A DNA stretch of 5,011 bases from Quisquiliibacterium sp. (GTDB taxonomy: Bacteria > Pseudomonadota > Gammaproteobacteria > Burkholderiales > Burkholderiaceae_E). The notes under the pieces are model-generated. The model was given only the letters and a program-made list of their open reading frames with translations, ran no database searches and had not been told where the DNA came from. The stretch is from the NCBI GenBank assembly GCA_023257915.1, contig JALRBB010000358.1, positions 1-5,011 on the forward strand, given 5' to 3'. Shown here piece by piece: positions 1 through 5,011 of the stretch; the first letter of the stretch is position 1; each line of letters begins with the position of its first letter. The position numbers and the translations under genes were made by a program.

Positions 1-96
1 AAAAATGTCTCGGTTGCTGTACAGCGAATGAATCATCAGCTGCAGCAACTGTTTGACCTCGGCCTGAAAACCCAGTGTTTCCTTCATCTGTCCCAT
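1..96 (-). CDS. htpG: HtpG (Hsp90-family molecular chaperone), N-terminal fragment cut by the left edge
   Basis: Reading the minus strand from an ATG at 96-94 gives 32 codons that run off the window. The visible protein contains [20 protein letters not shown] followed by YSNRDIF. This is the highly conserved first helix and strand of the Hsp90 N-terminal ATPase domain (E. coli HtpG has [24 protein letters not shown]). HtpG is a cytosolic ATP-dependent dimeric chaperone of the heat-shock response. The ATP-binding residues lie beyond the visible part. I chose the ATG at 96 because a GGAA Shine-Dalgarno-like stretch sits 5 nt upstream; the in-frame ATG at 87 (fourth codon) has only a GGGA placed too close. 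Identity is very secure although only about 5% of a usual protein of about 630 residues is seen. The gene is divergent from the LysE-family exporter and has its own heat-shock promoter at 220-246. Confidence 0.96.
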   Translation of the reverse strand, partial: MGQMKETLGFQAEVKQLLQLMIHSLYSNRDIF

Positions 97-155
97 GTCG
101 ATTCCGTTGCTCGTTCAGTGATTGTGGCGCGGGCAGCGACCCGTCAGTTGGGTCT

Positions 156-176
156 GACCCGGCCCGCGCCGGGGTC
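156..176 (-). other. GC-rich hairpin in the predicted htpG 5' leader
   Basis: GACCCGG (156-162) can pair with CCGGGGTC (169-176) around a 6-nt loop with one bulged base. It falls in the predicted leader of the htpG mRNA, between the sigma-32 promoter and the start codon. The surrounding stretch (about 125-180) has further GGG/CCC pairing options, for example GACCC with GGGTC at 139-155. I see no segment clearly complementary to the htpG ribosome-binding site, so a thermometer such as ROSE or FourU is not supported. It may simply reflect high GC content. Confidence 0.3.
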
Positions 177-218
177 GTCCGCTTACAGCCCAGAGGCCAA
201 AGCGCCCAGACAGGGGCA

Positions 219-255
219 CAGTTGGGGCGAGCACAGGAATTTCAAGCCCCAACTG
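219..255. repeat. Perfect 10-bp inverted repeat bracketing the htpG heat-shock promoter
   Basis: The arms CAGTTGGGGC (219-228) and GCCCCAACTG (246-255) are exact reverse complements separated by 17 nt. The left arm contains the whole -10 octamer of the sigma-32 promoter, and the right arm begins on the first base of the -35 element. The match stops at both ends of the arms. It could be an operator for a dimeric regulator acting on htpG, the exporter, or both. It could also form a hairpin in a leader transcript reading toward the exporter. It is not CIRCE (TTAGCACTC, 9 nt, GAGTGCTAA), so HrcA is not implied. No T-tract follows, so it does not look like an intrinsic terminator. Confidence 0.6.
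220..246 (-). promoter_or_regulatory. Sigma-32 (RpoH) heat-shock promoter of htpG
   Basis: On the minus strand the sequence reads CTTGAAA (246-240), 12 nt, then CCCCAACT (227-220). This matches the classical sigma-32 consensus CTTGAA, 13-15 nt, CCCCATNT, with a spacing of 13 counted from CTTGAA. Only the T in the CCCCAT part departs. It points toward htpG, a known RpoH regulon member in E. coli. Transcription would be expected to start around 210-215, giving a 5' leader of roughly 115 nt. The transcription start is inferred from spacing, not seen. Confidence 0.82.
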
Positions 256-296
256 CTGCAAATTCGGCTTGCCCGCGACTGCGCTAAGCTTTGCGC

Positions 297-908
297 ATGA
301 TTGAGCTGGCCTGGAGCAAATTCGCGGCATTTGTCTGGTTCGCCTGGGTCGGATCGGTCACGCCCGGACCCAATAACGCGCTAGCGTTGGCCACCGCTGC
401 AAACTTCGGGCTGCGAGCGGTGCTGCCGCTAAGCGCGGGAGTCGCTCTCGGTATTTCAACGATGTTGTTGGCCGTCGGTGCTGGCGCCGATGGTCTGCTA
501 CGCCAGATCCCCGGGCTTGCCGCGAGCCTGAAGCTCTTTGGGGTGCTGTATCTGCTGTGGCTCGGTCTGCAACTGATTCGCTCATCCGGGCTGTCCGACG
601 CGCGACTTACTCGCGCACCCCGCTGGTATGAAACTGCTGCGCTGCAATATGCGAACCCGAAGGTGTGGATGCTTGCGCTCGGAACGATCAGCGCCTACCG
701 CGGAATCGCACAACCTGCCTGGCTTGAAGCCATCACGATCGCACTGGTGTTCGCAGCTTGCTGCGTCGCATCGAACCTGATCTGGGGCTGGGCTGGCGCA
801 TCTTTGCGTTCGTGGCTGGCCATTGGGAACCGGCTGCGCGGCTTCAACGTGTTGCTGGGCGGCTCACTGATGGCAACCGCAGCCTGGCTGTGGCTAGGTC
901 CGGATTGA
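297..908 (+). CDS. LysE/RhtB-family amino-acid exporter
   Basis: This 203-residue membrane protein has the layout of the LysE/RhtB translocator family, inner-membrane exporters of amino acids or related small metabolites driven by the proton gradient. The signature TPGPNN is at residues 22-27, directly after the first hydrophobic helix. GVLYLLWLG (82-90) and the conserved NPKVW (120-124) follow, with RLRGFNVLLGG (179-189) opening the last helix. I count about six hydrophobic segments: roughly 10-25, 40-63, 73-94, 113-134, 143-167 and 183-200. Family members are usually about 200-210 residues, so it appears complete. I chose ATG 297; an in-frame TTG at 291 would add only two residues, and neither has a convincing Shine-Dalgarno. 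The substrate cannot be read from sequence. It is divergent from htpG and followed after 90 bp by the PhzF-family gene in the same direction. Confidence 0.9.
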   Translation: MIELAWSKFAAFVWFAWVGSVTPGPNNALALATAANFGLRAVLPLSAGVALGISTMLLAVGAGADGLLRQIPGLAASLKLFGVLYLLWLGLQLIRSSGLSDARLTRAPRWYETAALQYANPKVWMLALGTISAYRGIAQPAWLEAITIALVFAACCVASNLIWGWAGASLRSWLAIGNRLRGFNVLLGGSLMATAAWLWLGPD

Positions 909-986
909 CGCACTCGACGGCTAGAACGCATCGCTTGACCGAATACCGCCTCTTGATCTGCCTGACCCGACACAACCCGATCGACC

Positions 987-994
987 AAAGGAAG
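987..994 (+). promoter_or_regulatory. Ribosome-binding site of the PhzF-family gene
   Basis: AAAGGAAG contains AAGGA ending 6 nt before the ATG at 999. It is a good Shine-Dalgarno and fixes the start of the downstream gene. The rest of the 909-998 gap shows TTGACC (935-940) and TTGATC (953-958), but no partner -10 at a proper distance, and no terminator hairpin. Confidence 0.75.
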
Positions 995-998
995 CATC

Positions 999-1883
999 AT
1001 GACCCAGCCCGCAGCGACGCGCCGGCGCCGATTTCGCCAAGTCGACGTGTTTACGACGACGCCATTTCGCGGCAATCCGGTCGCAGTGATTCTCGACGCC
1101 GACGGGCTGGACACCGGGCAGATGCAGGCCATTGCGCGCTGGACCAACCTTTCCGAGACGACTTTTGCACTCGCGCCCGAAGATCCGCGCGCCGATTACC
1201 AGCTGCGGATTTTCACGCCGCGCTCGGAGCTTCCGTTCGCAGGCCATCCGACAATCGGAAGCGCCCATGCGCTGATCGAAGCCGGCATTGTCACTGCGCG
1301 CGACGGACGTCTGATCCAGCAGTGCAAAGCCGGCTTGATCGAACTGACGATCGAACCTCAGTCAGCCAGGATCTGGTTGCGCGCTCCAAGCACCAGCGTC
1401 ACGCGCCTGGACGATGCGGATCGCGATGCCCTGCAACGAGCGCTCGGCTTGCGTTGTCACGAGGATGCGATGCGCATCGATATGGGGCCGGTCTGGATCA
1501 CCGCGCAGATCGACGATACGGCTGATCTTTTGCAAATCGAGCCCGATATGGCGGCAATCACCGCCCTTTCCGATCGACTCCATGCAACCGGAGTGACCGC
1601 GTTCCAGGCGATCGCCGGAGCCCAGCCAGAATTCGAGGTTCGCTCTTTCGCACCACGGGTTGGCGTGCCGGAAGACCCGGTCTGCGGCAGCGGGAATGCC
1701 TGTATCGGCGCGCTGCTCGCGATGCGTGGTCAAAGCGCCGAGCATACTGCCAGACAGGGGCGTGCCATCGGCCGCGACGGTCGGATTGCCGTTCGATACT
1801 TGAGCAACGGCGGTGCAGCCAGTGCAGAAGTCTGGATCGGTGGCAGTTGCGTGACCTGCGTCGACGGCGAGTTGCGTACCTGA
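999..1883 (+). CDS. PhzF-family isomerase/epimerase-like protein
   Basis: This 294-residue protein belongs to the PhzF (phenazine biosynthesis-like, diaminopimelate-epimerase fold) family, cytosolic proteins made of two similar half-barrels with the active site between them. Family marks appear in order: QVDVFTTTPFRGNPVAV (14-30); NLSETTF (50-56), whose Glu53 matches the catalytic glutamate of PhzF; the FTPRSELPFAGHPTIGSA block (72-89); and EDPVCGSGNACIGALL (225-240) in the second half. The GHP and GSGN loops form the substrate-anion-binding region in the family. Length is typical and the gene looks intact. The start is supported by a strong Shine-Dalgarno. No other phenazine gene is nearby, so a role in phenazine synthesis is not implied; most members, such as E. 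coli YddE, have unknown substrates. It is probably co-transcribed with the exporter upstream and ends 19 bp from the stop of a convergent gene. Confidence 0.92.
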   Translation: MTQPAATRRRRFRQVDVFTTTPFRGNPVAVILDADGLDTGQMQAIARWTNLSETTFALAPEDPRADYQLRIFTPRSELPFAGHPTIGSAHALIEAGIVTARDGRLIQQCKAGLIELTIEPQSARIWLRAPSTSVTRLDDADRDALQRALGLRCHEDAMRIDMGPVWITAQIDDTADLLQIEPDMAAITALSDRLHATGVTAFQAIAGAQPEFEVRSFAPRVGVPEDPVCGSGNACIGALLAMRGQSAEHTARQGRAIGRDGRIAVRYLSNGGAASAEVWIGGSCVTCVDGELRT

Positions 1884-1902
1884 TCCGGTTTCTGCCCCAG
1901 CC

Positions 1903-2991
1903 TCAGACTGGCGTGAAGTGGGCGTCGATCAATGCCTGATCGACCTGCTCGAAGTGGGCAGGCGCCCATGCCGGTTTTCGGTCCTTGTCGATCAGCAGTG
2001 CGCGAACGCCCTCAGGGAAATCATTGTGTCGCTGGCATTGTCTGGCCAGCACCAGGTCGAGCGCCAAAACCTCGGGCAACGACAGACGGCGGCAGCGCCG
2101 CAGGTACTCCCAGGTGACATGCGCCGCGGTCGGCGAGCCATTGGCAAGGCTTGCAGCGGCTGTTGCGAACCATGGATCGTCTTCGGCCGCAGCAAGCAGC
2201 GCATCTCTGACCGCAATCACCGAAGGTTGCGTGGCAATGAAACGAATCGCCTCGAAATACTGCTGCAAATTGGAAACCGGAAGCTCCGCCTTGAAGCGAC
2301 CATGCTCGCTCCAGAGCTGGGAGGTCAGTAGCTCACGATCCCGGGTCGGGTTTCCGGTCCACGGAAGGCTCAGAATCCGCTCATAGAGTCCGTCACGCGC
2401 ATCCTTGGGCACGAAGTAATCAGAAAGTCCCGCGAAAATCGCGTCGGCCTCGTTGATCGTCAATCCGGTCAGCGCCATCAGCCAGCCGGCGCCACCCGGC
2501 ACCCGGTTCAGAAAGTAGCCTCCACCGACATCCGGAAACAGGCCGATGTGAATTTCCGGCATTGCGATCCGGGAGGCATCGGAGACGATTCGATGGCTTG
2601 CGCCAGCGGTCAGCCCGACCCCGCCCCCCATGCAGATACCGTGCGAGTACGCGATAAAGGGTTTCGGATATTCATGGATCAGTCGATCCAGGTTGTACTC
2701 GACGTCGAAGAACGCATCACCGTAGACGAAGCGCTGCGCCCCACCGGCGCGCACCTCGCGCACCACGCCAGCAACATCCCCGCCAGCGCAAAAACCCTTG
2801 TCTCCGGCCCCGTCGAGTAACACCGCAACGATGCCCTCATCAGAGACCCAGGCGCGAAAACGATCGAGCATCAACTGACACATCTCCAGCGTCAGTGCAT
2901 TGAGCTGGCGCGGACGGTTCAAGCTTGCGATGCCGATTCGGTGCCCGCTGGGTGTGGATCGCTCTTCAAATAAAACCGGAGTCTCAGTCAT
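1903..2991 (-). CDS. 3-hydroxyisobutyryl-CoA hydrolase-type enoyl-CoA hydratase/isomerase superfamily protein
   Basis: The 362-residue protein fits the HIBYL-CoA hydrolase branch of the crotonase superfamily, which releases 3-hydroxyisobutyrate from its CoA ester in valine breakdown. Visible marks are LNRPRQLNALT (24-34); GFCAGGDV (66-73), which supplies an oxyanion-hole backbone; EYNLDRLIHEYPKP (98-111); GICMGGGVGLTAGASHRI (118-135); and MPEIHIGLFPDVGGGYF (144-160), containing Glu146 and Asp154 at the catalytic positions. A C-terminal FPEGVRALLIDKDRKPAW block is typical of this branch. At 360 residues it is longer than ordinary enoyl-CoA hydratases (about 260), which favours the hydrolase call, although bacterial genes like this are often labelled enoyl-CoA hydratase. 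I chose ATG 2991, with GGAA 6 nt upstream; the in-frame TTG at 3003 lacks one. It lies 91 bp downstream of parC on the same strand. Confidence 0.87.
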   Translation of the reverse strand: MTETPVLFEERSTPSGHRIGIASLNRPRQLNALTLEMCQLMLDRFRAWVSDEGIVAVLLDGAGDKGFCAGGDVAGVVREVRAGGAQRFVYGDAFFDVEYNLDRLIHEYPKPFIAYSHGICMGGGVGLTAGASHRIVSDASRIAMPEIHIGLFPDVGGGYFLNRVPGGAGWLMALTGLTINEADAIFAGLSDYFVPKDARDGLYERILSLPWTGNPTRDRELLTSQLWSEHGRFKAELPVSNLQQYFEAIRFIATQPSVIAVRDALLAAAEDDPWFATAAASLANGSPTAAHVTWEYLRRCRRLSLPEVLALDLVLARQCQRHNDFPEGVRALLIDKDRKPAWAPAHFEQVDQALIDAHFTPV

Positions 2992-3082
2992 CTTGCATTC
3001 CAAAAGGATGAAACAGGCTGCAGCGACGTCAGAATCGCGAGCCGCAGCGATACGGCAGAGTTTTTGTACGGGCTGGTGGTAT
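2992..3082 (-). other. parC to hydrolase intergenic gap, no terminator seen
   Basis: These 91 bp separate the parC stop from the downstream hydrolase start. I find only a weak 5-bp stem (ATCGC at 3034-3038 with GCGAT at 3047-3051, 8-nt loop) and a twice-occurring GCAGCGA (3020-3026 and 3044-3050). There is no T-tract after a hairpin and no convincing -35/-10 pair. Read-through from parC into the hydrolase gene is therefore plausible but unproven. Confidence 0.4.
2998..3001 (-). promoter_or_regulatory. Ribosome-binding site deciding the start of the hydrolase gene
   Basis: On the minus strand GGAA lies 6 nt before ATG 2991 (TGGAATGCAAGATG). This supports ATG 2991 over the upstream in-frame TTG at 3003, which has no purine-rich stretch at a proper distance. 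Confidence 0.55.
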
Positions 3083-5011
3083 CTATCGAAGCAAGAGTCT
3101 TGCCTGTTTAACCCTTGGCTCGATCAACCGCCCCTTGCGTGCACGGGCCCCGACGTAGCCGCTCAGCTCCCGGGCCGAAAACTCCCGGCGAATCGGCTTG
3201 CCACCACGTCCGACACCTTCGAGAACAATGCCGGCGTCGCCGAATACGATTGCCTGCAACAAGCTCTCTTTGGGGTCTAGCCCCATCAGGATGACCCCTC
3301 GCCCACCGTTGCGCAGCACCTTCGCGTCGGCGATTCCGAACACCAGCGCCCTGCCCCCCTCGGAGACGCAAAGCACGCTGTTTAGATGCGAGGCAATCAA
3401 GGCTGGCCGCAAGGGCTCGGCGCCGTCGTCCAGAACGACAAAGCTTTTCCCCTGACGGGTGCGTCCAACCAGGTCAGACACCTGGCATACAAAGCCATGT
3501 CCTGAGCTACTTGTCAGCAGCACCTGCGCATCGCCAGACGCTGCAAATGTGTGCTCGATCCGAGCCCCAGCCTCGAGTTCGACAAAGCTGGTGATCGGAG
3601 CTCCGTCGCCGCGCGCCGACGGCATCTGCGCGACAGGCACCGAATAGACCTTGCCGTTCGTGGCGATCGCGAAGACGTTGTCCGTGGTCAGCACCTCGTA
3701 GGCGCCGTACAGCGCATCGCCCGATTTGAACGTGAACTGCGTCGCATCATGCCCATGCCCTTGCCGGGCACGCACCCAGCCGCGCTCCGAGACAATGACC
3801 GTGACCGGCTCCTCGACAATCTTGACCTCGGCACTGGCCCGGGCCGCCTGCTCGATCAGCGTGCGCCGATCGTCCCCGAATTTTTTCGTATCTGCTTCGA
3901 TCTCACGAATGACTTGCCGACGCATCGCAGACGGACTGCCAAGCAAGGCTTCGAGCTCGCCCTGCTCCTTGCGCAAGGTGTCGAGTTCCTGCTGGATGCG
4001 GATCGCCTCGAGACGCGCAAGTTGTCGCAAGCGGATTTCGAGAATGTCCTCGGCCTGTCGATCGGATAGAGAAAACCGCGCGATCAGCGCAGGTTTGGGC
4101 TCATCGGACTCACGGATGATGCGAATCACCTCGTCGATGTTCAGCAGCACCAGAAGCCGTCCCTCGAGCACATGGATACGCTCCTGAACCTTGCCCAGCC
4201 GGTGCTCGCTGCGCCGCGTGACGGTGGCGACCCGAAATTCGGTCCATTCGAGCAAAATCTCACGCAGGTTCTTCTGACGCGGCCGGCCATCAGCACCGAC
4301 CATGACCAGGTTCACTGACGCACTGGTCTCAAGGCTGGTGTGAGCCAGCAGTACGTTGAGCAACTCCTGCTGATCGATCTTGGAAGTGCGAGGCTCAAAG
4401 ACAAGTCGCACCGGCGCATCCTTGCCCGATTCGTCCCGTACCGTATCGAGCACCGACAACACCGTATGGCGCAACTGCTGTTGTTCTGCGCTGAGCGCCT
4501 TCTTTCCGGCCTTGACCTTCGGGTTGGTCAAATCCTCGATCTCCTCGAGCACCCGCTGAGCGGAAACGCCATGCGGCAACTCATGCACGACCAGTTGCCA
4601 CTGTCCGCGGGCGAGATCCTCCAGCGTATAGCGAGCACGCAGCTTCAGCGATCCGCGACCGGTGTCATAGACATCCCGGATGTCGGCCGGCGCAGAGATG
4701 AGTTGGGAGCCCCCCGGAAAATCTGGCCCGGGGATAACCTGAAGCAGCTCATCGACCGTGGTTTTCGGATTGCGCAGCAACAGCACCGCCGCCTGCGCAA
4801 CCTCACGCAGGTTGTGCGATGGAATCTCGGTGGCAAGACCGACCGCGATCCCCGAGGCGCCGTTGAGCAAGACCATCGGCAGGCGGGCCGGCAGCAAACC
4901 TGGCTCCTGCGCAGATCCATCGTAGTTCGCGATGAAATCGACGGTACCTTCATCGATTTCGTCGAGCAACAACGATGCGTATCGGGTCAGACGCGCCTCG
5001 GTGTAGCGCAT
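3083..5011 (-). CDS. parC: ParC, DNA topoisomerase IV subunit A, cut by the right edge (N-terminus missing)
   Basis: The visible 642 residues align throughout with ParC, the DNA-breaking and rejoining subunit of topoisomerase IV, which works with ParE to unlink replicated chromosomes. The window opens on MRYTEARL; its Tyr (codon 5005-5003) is the active-site tyrosine that attaches to DNA (Tyr120 in E. coli ParC). This Met is internal, so about 118-120 residues, including the quinolone-resistance region, lie outside. Next come LPARLPMVLLNGASGIAVG (visible residues 40-58), IPSHNLREVAQA (63-74), NIDEVIRIIRESDEPKPALI (291-310), a charged helical stretch (about 316-375) with coiled-coil character, GDDRRT (379-384), and a C-terminal DNA-wrapping domain from about 402. 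The GyrA box (QRRGGKG) is absent, which favours ParC over GyrA. Full length would be about 760 residues, near the 752 of E. coli. It ends with TAG at 3085-3083. Confidence 0.96.
   Translation of the reverse strand: MRYTEARLTRYASLLLDEIDEGTVDFIANYDGSAQEPGLLPARLPMVLLNGASGIAVGLATEIPSHNLREVAQAAVLLLRNPKTTVDELLQVIPGPDFPGGSQLISAPADIRDVYDTGRGSLKLRARYTLEDLARGQWQLVVHELPHGVSAQRVLEEIEDLTNPKVKAGKKALSAEQQQLRHTVLSVLDTVRDESGKDAPVRLVFEPRTSKIDQQELLNVLLAHTSLETSASVNLVMVGADGRPRQKNLREILLEWTEFRVATVTRRSEHRLGKVQERIHVLEGRLLVLLNIDEVIRIIRESDEPKPALIARFSLSDRQAEDILEIRLRQLARLEAIRIQQELDTLRKEQGELEALLGSPSAMRRQVIREIEADTKKFGDDRRTLIEQAARASAEVKIVEEPVTVIVSERGWVRARQGHGHDATQFTFKSGDALYGAYEVLTTDNVFAIATNGKVYSVPVAQMPSARGDGAPITSFVELEAGARIEHTFAASGDAQVLLTSSSGHGFVCQVSDLVGRTRQGKSFVVLDDGAEPLRPALIASHLNSVLCVSEGGRALVFGIADAKVLRNGGRGVILMGLDPKESLLQAIVFGDAGIVLEGVGRGGKPIRREFSARELSGYVGARARKGRLIEPRVKQARLLLR

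Noticed and set aside
219..255. CIRCE element for HrcA
   Set aside because: Arm sequence and 17-nt spacing do not match CIRCE (9-bp arms TTAGCACTC/GAGTGCTAA with a 9-nt spacer).
28..300. Plus-strand open frame across the htpG start and the intergenic region
   Set aside because: It overlaps the htpG start antisense and crosses the promoter region. The encoded sequence shows no motif and there is no ribosome-binding site.
935..963. TTGACC as the -35 of a separate promoter for the PhzF-family gene
   Set aside because: No -10-like hexamer occurs 16-18 nt downstream.
758..1525. Long open frame (255 codons) on the plus strand overlapping the exporter and the PhzF-family gene
   Set aside because: It lies out of frame over two well-identified genes and encodes an Arg/Asp/Ser-rich protein with no recognisable motif. 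It is a shadow frame of high-GC coding DNA.
695..1745. Open frames on the minus strand opposite the exporter and PhzF-family genes
   Set aside because: They have no motif and no ribosome-binding site, and the sense-strand genes are clearly real, so these are antisense shadows.
999..1883. Phenazine biosynthesis cluster
   Set aside because: Only a PhzF-family protein is present. The family is broad and no other phenazine gene lies in the window.
3034..3051. Possible terminator after parC
   Set aside because: The stem is only 5 bp with an 8-nt loop and no following T-tract on the minus strand.
1918..4187. Several 60-170-codon plus-strand frames opposite the hydrolase and parC
   Set aside because: Their composition follows the complement of the real genes, and none resembles a known protein.
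5009..5011. ATG at the right edge as the true start of parC
   Set aside because: This Met precedes the active-site tyrosine motif RYTE, which lies about 120 residues inside the protein, so the start is outside the window.

Overview
The window looks like ordinary chromosome from a beta-proteobacterium with high GC content. The best lineage clue is the ParC protein. Its breakage-reunion core contains an insert (EDLTNPKVKAGKK, running on to VRDES) that E. coli ParC lacks and that I remember, without having run a search, from Burkholderiales/Neisseriales-type ParC. The classical sigma-32 promoter upstream of htpG also fits a proteobacterium. I cannot name a genus.

Layout from left to right. On the minus strand, positions 1-96 hold the first 32 codons of htpG (Hsp90 chaperone), which runs off the left edge. 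A 200-bp divergent intergenic region (97-296) carries a very good sigma-32 heat-shock promoter for htpG and a perfect 10-bp inverted repeat that brackets this promoter. On the plus strand follow a LysE/RhtB-family amino-acid exporter (297-908) and a PhzF-family isomerase/epimerase-like protein (999-1883). They are in tandem 90 bp apart and are probably expressed together. Converging on them from the minus strand, with only 19 bp between the stop codons, is a 3-hydroxyisobutyryl-CoA hydrolase-type enoyl-CoA hydratase/isomerase superfamily protein (1903-2991). Upstream of it on the same strand is parC, topoisomerase IV subunit A (3083 to beyond the right edge), cut at the active-site tyrosine region.

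The genes belong to unrelated housekeeping and metabolic roles: protein folding under heat stress, amino-acid or metabolite efflux, a small-molecule isomerase, valine catabolism, and chromosome decatenation. I see no mobile element, CRISPR array, tRNA or rRNA, phage gene, toxin-antitoxin pair or defence gene, and nothing amounting to a new system. The most interesting feature is the control region between htpG and the exporter.
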